Positions 1 through 7,522 of a stretch of 48,380 nucleotides of DNA are shown here, one piece after another (within the stretch, counting starts at the first letter, position 1; each line of letters opens with the position of its first letter). The stretch covers positions 1-48,380 of the forward strand of contig BRLC01000011.1 in assembly GCA_024343425.1 (NCBI GenBank), given 5' to 3'. The stretch is from Rhizobiaceae bacterium MnEN-MB40S. Its GTDB lineage: Bacteria > Pseudomonadota > Alphaproteobacteria > Rhizobiales > Rhizobiaceae. The notes under the pieces are model-generated. The model was not told where the DNA came from, ran no database searches, and saw nothing but the letters and a program-made list of their open reading frames with translations. The translations under genes were made by a program, and so were the position numbers.

Positions 1-2
1 AT

Positions 3-137
3 CTCGGAAAGCGCCGCGTCGACATCATGACGGGCGATTCCAGCTGGAAGCGACGTTTCGCGACACATTCGGTTCCCATCAACAGCTATCGCCTGTCTCT
101 TGGTCCATGGCGGCTGCACAACAAGAAGTGGCTCTAG
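3..137 (+). CDS. 3' end of an unidentified protein (partial)
   Basis: An open frame enters from the left edge and ends at a TAG at 135-137, giving 44 C-terminal residues rich in Arg, Lys and Trp and ending in KKWL. The frame has no other stop, and the next gene starts on the opposite strand and ends 41 bases downstream, so the two genes are convergent. The tail is too short to identify a family. It could be the end of a glycosyl- or sulfotransferase-type enzyme, but nothing in these residues proves it. Confidence 0.45.
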   Translation, partial: LGKRRVDIMTGDSSWKRRFATHSVPINSYRLSLGPWRLHNKKWL

Positions 138-178
138 AGCCCTTCCCGCCTGCAGGACCGCAAGGAAGTTCCGACCGA

Positions 179-1252
179 TCAGACGAAGCGGCTGGTCGAG
201 ATGCTGAACCAGCCGAGAAACTGTTCCGGCGCCTTGCGGATCCCCTCCAGCATGTGGTCGCGGGCCTTCAGCGCCAGCGTCGCCATCGCCTCGTAGTCAC
301 GACTTTTCCCTGGCCCGACCTTTGTCGTCCGGTCGTTCAGCGCCGGACTGAAATCGGCGTGGTAGCTTTTGAACGGCTCCGTTTCTATGGCGTTCATGGC
401 ATGAAGCGGCGTGCCGCGCCGCGTCGCCATGGAAAGCGCAGTGGTCGCCATGCTGACATAGGCGCCCTCGACCAGGGGAACTTCCACAAAACTGCTGCCT
501 GCAAACGAATTGTTGGTAATGACAATCAGCGCGCCGTCGTCCAGCAGATTCAGTATTTTCCGGGTGACGGCCGCGCCGTCGTCCCTGTCGAACATCAGGC
601 GATCAGCCAGATATCGGTCTTCCGCCGACAGGACGACCTTGTTGAGCGTTCTTATTCCAAACGAGGAATGGGAGAAGCCGTGCTGCTCGACGCTGATCTG
701 TACCGGTTTGAGGCCTTCGTTCCAGAGCACACGCTTGCCGAAGAGCGTCTGCGTCGCGAATTGATTGGCCCATAGAATCGCGCCCTTGCCGGCCTTCAGC
801 GACGATTTGACCTGTTCCAGCCCCTTTGACGACAGGTCCAATGAACGCTTGCGGCGGGTGAATTCCGCTGTAATCGTGAGCCGGCGTCGCATCTGATGCG
901 CGCGCCAGTCTTCATGAAGTTTCCGGACCTGATCCGCATCGCGCATATCCAGGATCGCCGCAGCCCGTGTGGAGAGAGCCTCCAGTTGCTTGCGTCTCGC
1001 CTTTGCCAGACGCAGTCGCGCGGCGCCGTCGCAACAGGCGAGCCAGGTGGATTGCGGAGCAAGGGCGGACACCGCGAATGCGCCGCCCATCGACAGGATT
1101 TCCCGAACATCGCTTTCGGCGAAGCGTCTGCGATGCGCTTCGGCCTGCGCCGTTCTTACAAAGAATTCCGCCGTCTCGCCTTTGTCCCCCGCATCGACCG
1201 AAGCAATCTTCCTGAAACTGAAATAATCGGAATTCCGTGTTTCCCGCGTCAC
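179..1252 (-). CDS. LpxL/HtrB-like lysophospholipid acyltransferase relative
   Basis: This 357-residue protein starts at a GTG preceded by AAGGGA. The first 130 residues are charged and probably helical. From about residue 150 the pattern resembles the LPLAT fold of lipid A acyltransferases: a GKGAILW strand, a central VITNNSFAGSSF segment followed by VPLVEGAY, then an alanine-rich helix and a GTPLHAMNAIE strand. The usual HX4D/E catalytic motif is not obvious: the expected place reads WANQFATQT, with no His. It may be a non-catalytic or divergent acyltransferase. No transmembrane anchor is clear, unlike most LpxL proteins. The family assignment rests on fold-pattern resemblance only. Confidence 0.55.
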   Translation of the reverse strand: MTRETRNSDYFSFRKIASVDAGDKGETAEFFVRTAQAEAHRRRFAESDVREILSMGGAFAVSALAPQSTWLACCDGAARLRLAKARRKQLEALSTRAAAILDMRDADQVRKLHEDWRAHQMRRRLTITAEFTRRKRSLDLSSKGLEQVKSSLKAGKGAILWANQFATQTLFGKRVLWNEGLKPVQISVEQHGFSHSSFGIRTLNKVVLSAEDRYLADRLMFDRDDGAAVTRKILNLLDDGALIVITNNSFAGSSFVEVPLVEGAYVSMATTALSMATRRGTPLHAMNAIETEPFKSYHADFSPALNDRTTKVGPGKSRDYEAMATLALKARDHMLEGIRKAPEQFLGWFSISTSRFV

Positions 1253-1339
1253 TCACTATTTCCCTTGTCGTCACTATCCGTGGGTAACGGCTGATTGGTC
1301 CGGTAATGCGGCAGTCTCGGAAATTCACGCTTTCGAGAC

Positions 1340-2332
1340 TTACGCCAAAATCGATGAATTTGATAATTCGTTTTCTATCGGTCGTCTTGATCCGGATCCA
1401 TACGGCGCCTCACGCGCCAGGCAGACCATATTACTCGGCCAAGACGTTGCGGTTTTCAAGAAATATGTCGTCGGTCGGATGGCTGTCACTGGCCGCTGAC
1501 ATGGCGCCAAGGCGTGCTCATGACCACGCGCCGCGCAATGCACGCCGGGCGAAGGGCCGGAAAAACGTCTTTCCTTCGACAACGAACGGCCAAAGAGCCG
1601 GTTTTGGCATGCGTTCGAAACAAAAATATCGCTTATGTGTCTGTTATTATTCGACATAACAGGATTTGCGGCGGATTTTCCGGATCTGGCTTCGTTTCGG
1701 GAATCGGCTTTTTCCGGCCCATCGGCGCTCTGGCTTTGTTTCGCGAATCCGGGATTTTGCGGCTCGTCGGGCGTGACGGGCGGCGGGGTTTCGGCTTCAA
1801 CGGGGCATGCGATCCAGGCTTTGAACGCCTTTTTCCGCCGGGCGCGGGCCTCGTTGCGGTAGCGCCGGAGAAGCCGAGCGGGATCTTCCATGCGGCGCGC
1901 GGCGCGCGGGTCGAGGAGAGCATTGAACAGGCTCATCACCCTGCGGTCTTCCAATCGGGTGAGGCTTTCGCCGGCGAGCGCGCGCTTCATCAACTCCGCG
2001 TCTTCGCAATGGTCCGGATAGGGATCGTCCAAATTAACGCCGGCCTCAAAATTGGCGAGCGCCCGTTCACAGGTTTCAAGCCGGGCTTCGGCTTCAGCCA
2101 GCGCAAGGGCGCGAAAGCTGCGTTCATCGCAGGGGATGAAATCCGCAAGCGCCAAGTCGGGTCGGCCGAGGATAATGCGGAGCCACAGGCCGACGCGCGC
2201 GGGATCGGCACGGGCGGTCGCACCGTGTCGGCGGGCGTTGGCGGACGCGGCCACCTTGCCGGCCGGCGTTCTGGGGCCTGTGCTTTTGCCGGCGTTCGCC
2301 CTGTTGCGCTGGATGATGTGGTCGGCTGTCAC
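1340..2332 (-). CDS. Conserved hypothetical protein (NRANAGKSTGPRTPAGK family)
   Basis: A GTG start is preceded by a strong GGGAGGTG ribosome site. The N-terminus, with Asn-rich NRANAGKSTGPRTP followed by a KVAASANARRHG segment, is the hallmark of a widespread family of uncharacterised proteins of roughly 200-300 residues. The middle is Ala/Arg-rich and helical (residues 70-175). A FAKQSQS-type low-complexity segment near residue 197 is also typical. The last 90 residues or so look unlike coding sequence of the family, with many Cys, Arg and Pro and no pattern, so the frame may have lost its original stop. No function is known for the family. Confidence 0.6.
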   Translation of the reverse strand: MTADHIIQRNRANAGKSTGPRTPAGKVAASANARRHGATARADPARVGLWLRIILGRPDLALADFIPCDERSFRALALAEAEARLETCERALANFEAGVNLDDPYPDHCEDAELMKRALAGESLTRLEDRRVMSLFNALLDPRAARRMEDPARLLRRYRNEARARRKKAFKAWIACPVEAETPPPVTPDEPQNPGFAKQSQSADGPEKADSRNEARSGKSAANPVMSNNNRHISDIFVSNACQNRLFGRSLSKERRFSGPSPGVHCAARGHEHALAPCQRPVTAIRPTTYFLKTATSWPSNMVCLAREAPYGSGSRRPIENELSNSSILA

Positions 2333-2493
2333 GCCACCTCCCTATCAAGGCCAGAGGCTTGGTGTGACAGGGTCTGAAGGCTGGTAATCACTGCGCCGCC
2401 TCGTCGTGATTTTGGGCGCGCTTTGTAGCACGGATAGTGCGAAATTGCAAGGATATGTTCGTGTTTTGTTCACTTTTAGCAACTTGGTTGTGG

Positions 2494-2587
2494 AAAGCTG
2501 GCGATTTGACATTGAGGTCATTGTCGCCTGAATGGAAGACGAGCCACTCTCAGGCAGCGGCTGTTAGCTGATTACCGTATTTGTACA
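2494..2587. repeat. 94-bp direct repeat, copy 1
   Basis: The segment from AAAGCTGGCGATTTGACATT to TTTGTACA recurs at 3747-3839 in the same orientation. One base is missing in the second copy (GACGAGCCACT versus GACGACCACT), and the rest appears identical. The two copies bracket the EEP-family gene. It encodes no obvious protein. It could be a mobile-element end or an old target duplication, but no inverted termini were seen. Confidence 0.85.
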
Positions 2588-2754
2588 GAAATACAGAAGC
2601 AGGAATTCTCCAGATAGCAACAGAAAGAAGATGGAGACGTCCTCTGCGATTATGAGTCGTAGTCTCTGGCAACTGAATACAAATCTTCAATTATGTAGAG
2701 TCAGCTGTTGCTACGACATTACTGTATGTTTTGGCTGAAGAAGAGTTGGGCAAT

Positions 2755-3468
2755 ATGAGATCAAACAGCGCAAAAATCCTCAACTGGAACATCGAGTGGA
2801 AGCGCTTCTCGAGCAAAGCGGGAAAGGTCATCCATAAAATCCTCGGTGACGAAGCAGCGGAACTCATCTGTTTCACCGAAACCTACACTGAAAACTCGCC
2901 CACTGGATATCATGGTTTGTTTTCGGAGGCGGATTATGGCTATCCAATCATATCTGGTCGACGCAAGGTTGCCCTTTGGTCAAGAACCCCATGGATCGAG
3001 AGCGCCGATACGCTTCCGGGGGCGCCGTCAGGACGATTTATTTCCGGCATTACGAGAACTGACACACTCGGTGATATACGCCTGATTGGAATCTGTGTTC
3101 CCTGGGAAGGCGCGCACGTTTCGAACGGAAGAAAGGATCGCGTCCGTTGGCAGGATCATGCCAGTTTTCTTGAATGTCTCCTCCGCCATCATGACCTTAT
3201 GCGAAATGATCTGCCGACACTGCTCGTGGGCGATTTCAACCAGACCTTTCCACCGAAACGCGCTCCCGAAGCGGCAAGGAAGCTGCTGTCCGAAGTTGTT
3301 GAACGCTTTCAGATGATTCCAAAAGCAGAGCCAGACATTCGCTCCGTCTGTCACATGCTTTTGGGCGGCGCCCTTGAAGGCGCGCCCGTCAGGGATATAC
3401 CTGACCATATCAACGATGTACGGCTCAGTGATCATAGGGGTCACGTCGCGACCTTGACGCATGCTTAG
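2755..3468 (+). CDS. Endonuclease/exonuclease/phosphatase (EEP) fold protein
   Basis: The 237-residue protein carries the EEP signature in order: NWNIEW near residue 10 (first strand and metal-site Asn), a metal-binding Glu in CFTETY near residue 43, VGDFNQ near residue 160 (catalytic Asp/Asn) and a C-terminal SDHRG that supplies the catalytic His. Family members cleave phosphodiester or phosphomonoester bonds in nucleic acids, inositol phosphates or lipids; the substrate here is unknown. No signal peptide is seen. ATG 2755 is preferred because GAAGAAGAG lies upstream at 2737-2745; an in-frame TTG at 2731 is possible. The gene stands alone between two copies of a 94-bp repeat and has lower GC than the flanking operons, which suggests acquisition. 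Confidence 0.75.
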   Translation: MRSNSAKILNWNIEWKRFSSKAGKVIHKILGDEAAELICFTETYTENSPTGYHGLFSEADYGYPIISGRRKVALWSRTPWIESADTLPGAPSGRFISGITRTDTLGDIRLIGICVPWEGAHVSNGRKDRVRWQDHASFLECLLRHHDLMRNDLPTLLVGDFNQTFPPKRAPEAARKLLSEVVERFQMIPKAEPDIRSVCHMLLGGALEGAPVRDIPDHINDVRLSDHRGHVATLTHA

Positions 3469-3486
3469 GTCGGCAACACCTGTTAA

Positions 3487-3747
3487 TTACGGTGACAGTT
3501 CACTCAATCCCTAGAATCCGTTCTGGCCTCCTTCATGACACGCAATGTGCGCCTGGTCATCCCGGCTTAGCAATCCCACAGATCATTCTCCGCGCCGCAG
3601 ACGCGGCGCCGGCTGGATTCCGGCTCAAGGCCGGAATGAGGAGTGGGGGAGATTCTTGCGCTAAAGCTCCTTCTGAATTCGCGGCTCGTGATTGCATCGA
3701 GCCGGGTGGGTGCTGATTTTGCTCTGACACCGGTCAGCCGCGGAAGA
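3487..3747. repeat. About 260-bp repeat, copy A, with REP-like palindrome
   Basis: The region aligns with 4427-4687 at a constant offset of 940 bases. The first 165 bases are highly similar (ACAGTTCACTCAATCCC through GGCCGGAATGAGGAG), the middle is diverged, and both end in TCTGACAC followed by CCGCGGAA. It contains the palindrome ATTCCGGC-TCAAG-GCCGGAAT at 3618-3638, an alphaproteobacterial REP-like hairpin. The 94-bp repeat copy 2 begins directly at its end. Small open frames here are not credible genes. Confidence 0.8.
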
Positions 3748-3839
3748 AAGCTGGCGATTTGACATTGAGGTCATTGTCGCCTGAATGGAAGACGACCACT
3801 CTCAGGCAGCGGCTGTTAGCTGATTACCGTATTTGTACA
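3747..3839. repeat. 94-bp direct repeat, copy 2 (93 bp)
   Basis: Near-identical second copy of 2494-2587, with a single-base deletion. It marks the right side of the segment that carries the EEP-family gene. From here to about 4380 the sequence becomes markedly AT-rich. Confidence 0.85.
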
Positions 3840-3976
3840 CACCATGTTTGCACATGCAGAGGCTGCAAATTCAAATCTCATTGTCCGAGATACAACAATC
3901 AGAGAAGAACACCCATCGGAACAATCAACCTGTTCGCAAGCCAAGAAGCTTGAGAAGACAAATTCTATGTGCAGCA

Positions 3977-4333
3977 TCATATGACTGTATAATATGTACA
4001 ATATATCATGCTTACAGTTTTGTCTTTCGAGATTCCAAACTCATATAACGCACCGATCTCACCATTTATGATAACAGTTCCGCTAACCACTTTGTCTGGA
4101 AGCGCCATAAATCTGTATTTTGTTCTTTCCAATTGCTTCTCATCAGCGCTTTTTAGTATATTTCTATCAAATATTTCATACTTTATGTTATATTTATCAA
4201 AAATATTTATTAATTTCTCTTCTTTCATTCCCAAAAATACTTCTGAACAGCTAAACTCATTGGATGCAGATGTCGCCTTTGAAAGGGTCAAAATAACCAA
4301 AACAGTTACGAGAAGGCATGTGAGCTTATTCAT
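3977..4333 (-). CDS. Small secreted protein of unknown function, AT-rich
   Basis: Starting at ATG 4333 (upstream AAAGGTTAGGA), the 118-residue product opens with a clear Sec signal peptide: MNK, a run of Leu/Val/Ile, then cleavage near ATSASN. The mature part holds one Cys soon after the signal and is rich in Lys, Ile and Glu. A VSGTVIINGEIGALYEF strand pattern suggests a small periplasmic beta domain. I do not recognise the family. Base composition is far lower in GC than in the neighbours and codon use favours A/T-ending codons, a strong sign of recent transfer. It stands alone between two long repeat copies. Confidence 0.6.
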   Translation of the reverse strand: MNKLTCLLVTVLVILTLSKATSASNEFSCSEVFLGMKEEKLINIFDKYNIKYEIFDRNILKSADEKQLERTKYRFMALPDKVVSGTVIINGEIGALYEFGISKDKTVSMIYCTYYTVI

Positions 4334-4426
4334 ATTCCTAACCTTTGTTAGCAACCGTTGCTGAGGTCTCAATTCCAAGGGGTCATTTCCACTCCTGGAA
4401 CCAGATCAGGCGAGACCGGAATCGGA

Positions 4427-4687
4427 TTACGGCGACAGTTCACTCAATCCCCAGAATCCGTTCTGGCCTCCTTCATGACACGTAAGGCGCGCATGGTCAT
4501 CCCTGCTCTGCAATCCCATAGATCATTCTCCGCGCCGTAGACGCGGTGCCGGCTGGATTCCGGCTCAAGGCCGGAATGAGGAGCGGGAGAGGTTTGGTGG
4601 CTGCAACACGTTCAGTACTTGCAGGCCCGCTGGAGCGGCGGTCCGGACGCGCCCTTGCATCGTCTGACACAGGCCGACCGCGGAAAT
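4427..4687. repeat. About 260-bp repeat, copy B, with REP-like palindrome
   Basis: Second copy of the 3487-3747 element at an exact 940-base offset, including the ATTCCGGC-TCAAG-GCCGGAAT hairpin at 4558-4578. The remaining stretch to 4829 holds no convincing gene. Confidence 0.8.
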
Positions 4688-4829
4688 GCGCCGGCGGCGC
4701 CGGATTGCTACACGGTCTCGGGATTTCCCAAGCTGAATCGAGACTGAGCTTGCTCTTCTGGACCGCCGTTGACAACGCCGCCAATACACCGCATTGGAGC
4801 AGCTTCAACCTTCCTGACCGGTGTTTCCT

Positions 4830-5369
4830 ATGCTGACCCTGGCGTCTCTTGGCGAGCGTATTGTTGTGCTTGGCCCTTCCAACGCCGGCAAATCGACCCT
4901 GGCTGTGGCGTTGTCGAAGAAGCTTGATCTTCCTGCTGTGCACCTGGACCAGCTGCACCACCGACCCAACACCGACTGGCAGGCGCGTCCGGAGGCGGAA
5001 TTCACCGGGCTTCATGACGACGCCATCCTGAGAGAGCGCTGGGTGATGGAAGGCAATTACAGTCGCCTGCTTCCGCAGCGGTTGGACCGCGCCACCGGCG
5101 CCATCCTGATCACGTCAAATCGCTGGCTGCGTGTCTCGCGCTATGTCAGGCGAACTCTGGTCAATCGCACTGATCGCGCCGGACATCTCGAGGGCGCCCG
5201 GGACAGGCTTAAATGGGACATGATCAACTGGATACTAGTCGAGACGCGACACAGCGCTGACGCCTATTCCGCCAGACTGCGCGCTTCGGGTTTGCCATTT
5301 GTCGAATGCCGCACCGCAAAGGCGCTCAGGGACATCTATCGGACCTGGGAGCTTCCGCCGCCAAGCTGA
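4830..5369 (+). CDS. P-loop kinase-like (adenylate kinase/FlaR-type) NTPase
   Basis: The protein of 179 residues opens with a beta strand and Walker A GPSNAGKST near residue 15, followed by LDLPAVHLDQLHH. That arrangement is typical of the small adenylate-kinase-like ATPases often annotated as DNA topology modulation (FlaR) proteins. A later VMEGNYSRLLPQRLDRATGAILI segment fits the Walker B/lid region, and a basic RWLRVSRYVRRTL helix follows. Such proteins are thought to phosphorylate small molecules or nucleotides, but the substrate is unknown. ATG 4830 is chosen over an upstream GTG (4821) because the conserved start is MLTLASLGERIVVLG. It sits alone between REP-like repeats. Confidence 0.7.
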   Translation: MLTLASLGERIVVLGPSNAGKSTLAVALSKKLDLPAVHLDQLHHRPNTDWQARPEAEFTGLHDDAILRERWVMEGNYSRLLPQRLDRATGAILITSNRWLRVSRYVRRTLVNRTDRAGHLEGARDRLKWDMINWILVETRHSADAYSARLRASGLPFVECRTAKALRDIYRTWELPPPS

Positions 5370-5452
5370 TGCTCTCTGACCGTGTCTCGCCATTTTGACG
5401 TCGTTTCCGGCGCAGGTCGTCACGCCCGTTCATTTCAAACATCAATATTCCT

Positions 5453-5515
5453 TACGCGCCGCGGACGCGGCGCCGGCTGGATTTCGGCTCAAGGCCGGAA
5501 TGAGGAGTGGGTGAG
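5453..5515. repeat. REP-like repeat, copy C (partial)
   Basis: CGCGCCGCGGACGCGGCGCC followed by GGCTGGATTTCGGCTCAAGG and GGAATGAGGAGTGGG matches the core of copies A and B with one mismatch in the stem. Only the palindromic core and its GC-rich left arm are well conserved. The rest of the 430-bp gap 5370-5799 holds nothing else that I can identify. Confidence 0.7.
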
Positions 5516-5799
5516 AGATTCTGGCGCGCAACATTTTCAGGGTTTGCGGAAGCGCGGGAGCTGCTGGCCGGACGCATGCCGATATCGTTTGAACGTCGTC
5601 AGATGCGGCGGAAGGCCGGCGATACCGGATTGACAAACTGTCGGCGGCAGGGAAAGCAAAACGCTCTTGGCGTCGGTGTTTGGAGACAATCCACTCCTTG
5701 CAGCCAATTGTCGTCATTATTCGCGACTAACGACTTCCATGTCCGGTAATATGACAGGCGTAGTAATGACCTTTTATCGCTATTCGGGTTTCAGTCATA

Positions 5800-7329
5800 A
5801 TGGTTCAATTGGATAATTCGTTTCTTGCCCGCGCTCTTGCATCCGATGACCGCCTGGCGCTGCTCGCGCCGGAGAGACCCGCCTGCTCCCATGCAGAATT
5901 GCGGCGATCCGCCAAAGAGGTCGTTGACGAACTGGCGAGGCTCGGCGTTGGTCGCGGCGACGCCGTGGCGATTGTCATGCCCAACGGGCCGGAACTGGTC
6001 ACGATTCTGCTTGCGACCATGTCCGTGGCGTCCGCCGCGCCGCTCAATCCCGCCTATACGGAACCGGAACTGCGGTTCTATCTCGAGGATCTGAACGCGA
6101 AGCTGCTGATCTGCCCGGCGACAGGGTTTGAGGCCGCGCGGATTGTTGCTTCGTCGCTTGAAATTCCTGTCATGACGGTTGATTTCGATGTCGCTTCGGC
6201 CTGCGGCGTCGTATCGATGACGGCGCCGGCGCGTACGGCTCCGGCGACAGACGCCACGGCGCATAATGAAGCGGGCGACGTCGTTCTTTTGCTACACACC
6301 TCCGGCACGACGGCAAGGCCGAAGCTCGTCGGCCTGTCCCACCGCAACATCGAGGCGTCGATGGCCAATATCCGATCCGGCCTCGAACTCGGGCCGGACG
6401 ACACGGGCCTCTGCGTCATGCCGCTGTTTCATATTCACGGGATTGTCGCGACGGTGCTGGCGCCGCTGAGCGCGGGCGGATCAATCGTCTGCACGCCCGG
6501 CTTCAACGCCTTGCAGTTTTTCCGCTGGGCCGACGCCTTCAGACCAAGCTGGTTTTCCGCCGTTCCGACCATGCACCAGGCGATTGCCGCGCGCGCGCCG
6601 CGCAACGCCGATGTCGTGGAGCGCCTGCGGCTGCGGTTCATTCGATGCTCTTCCGCCGCGATGCCGATCGTGACACTGGAGGCGCTGGAGCGGATTTTTG
6701 ACTGCCCCGTCATCGAAGCCTACGGCATGACGGAGGCAGCCCACCAGATCACCAGCAACCGGCTGCCGCCCGGCGTCCGAAAGCCGGGCAGCGTCGGCTG
6801 GTCTGCGACCACCCGCGTCGCCATCATAGACGATGCGGGGCGCTTGCTCGGCAATGGCGAGACCGGAGAAATCGTGATTGCGGGCGAGAATATCCACGCC
6901 GGCTATGTCGGCGCGCCGGAGGCCAATCGAACCGCCTTTGTCGACGGCTGGTTCCGCACCGGCGACCAGGGGCGTCTCGACGAGGACGGCTGCCTGACGA
7001 TCACCGGCCGCCTCAAGGAAATCATCAATCGCGGCGGCGAGAAAATCGCGCCGCTGGAACTCGACAACATCCTGTTGCGCCATCCCGACATCGTGGAAGC
7101 GATCGCCTTCGCTGCGCCGCATGCGCAACTCGGCGAAGATATCGCCGCGGCGATCGTCCGAACGGAGCGTTCGCGTCTCGGCGAAGACGAGGTGCGCGCC
7201 TATCTGGCCGACAAGGTTGCAGCCTTCAAGGTCCCCCGGACCATCCTGTTCGTCGATGAAATTCCGAAGGGCGCGACGGGGAAGATACAGCGCCTGAATC
7301 TGGCGAAGCAGATGGGCTTGAGCGAATAG
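5800..7329 (+). CDS. Acyl-CoA synthetase, oxalate-CoA ligase-like (AMP-forming)
   Basis: This 509-residue ANL-superfamily enzyme would activate a carboxylic acid with ATP and then form a CoA thioester. The phosphate-binding motif LLHTSGTTARPK is near residue 165, the AYGMTEAAHQI motif near residue 307, the GWFRTGD motif near residue 385, and the C-terminal catalytic Lys lies in PKGATGKIQR near residue 498. The PLFHIHGIVATVLAPLSAGG block and the WFSAVPTMHQAI block resemble the Pcs60/AAE3 oxalyl-CoA synthetase branch, so oxalate is a reasonable but unproven substrate. It stands alone with no partner decarboxylase nearby. No clear ribosome site precedes ATG 5800. Confidence 0.85.
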   Translation: MVQLDNSFLARALASDDRLALLAPERPACSHAELRRSAKEVVDELARLGVGRGDAVAIVMPNGPELVTILLATMSVASAAPLNPAYTEPELRFYLEDLNAKLLICPATGFEAARIVASSLEIPVMTVDFDVASACGVVSMTAPARTAPATDATAHNEAGDVVLLLHTSGTTARPKLVGLSHRNIEASMANIRSGLELGPDDTGLCVMPLFHIHGIVATVLAPLSAGGSIVCTPGFNALQFFRWADAFRPSWFSAVPTMHQAIAARAPRNADVVERLRLRFIRCSSAAMPIVTLEALERIFDCPVIEAYGMTEAAHQITSNRLPPGVRKPGSVGWSATTRVAIIDDAGRLLGNGETGEIVIAGENIHAGYVGAPEANRTAFVDGWFRTGDQGRLDEDGCLTITGRLKEIINRGGEKIAPLELDNILLRHPDIVEAIAFAAPHAQLGEDIAAAIVRTERSRLGEDEVRAYLADKVAAFKVPRTILFVDEIPKGATGKIQRLNLAKQMGLSE

Positions 7330-7522
7330 CAACGTTATTGCATCAATGATGCATTACGCTCGACAATTCCGGTCGTTACTGTTTGTTGAATAGCAACAGT
7401 CGCTGTTTATTCGTGTAAATTCGCCCGGTTCTATTGCTATTTGCCGCAGCGGCCAGTAACCGAAACCTCCCCGCAAGAAACGCTGCTTGACGACCAAGAT
7501 CGGGAGGAGCCCAGATCCAGGC

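Noticed and set aside
3492..3716. Small open frames within the repeats (74 codons, also 5382-5633)
   Set aside because: They run through REP-like palindromes and repeat copies, with no ribosome site or conserved protein pattern.
3855..3885. tRNA-like fragment after the 94-bp repeat
   Set aside because: A short CAAATTCAAATC stretch recalls a T-arm, but no acceptor stem or anticodon arm can be drawn.
6481..7332. Minus-strand open frame opposite the acyl-CoA ligase
   Set aside because: It has no domain and mirrors the codon pattern of the true gene.
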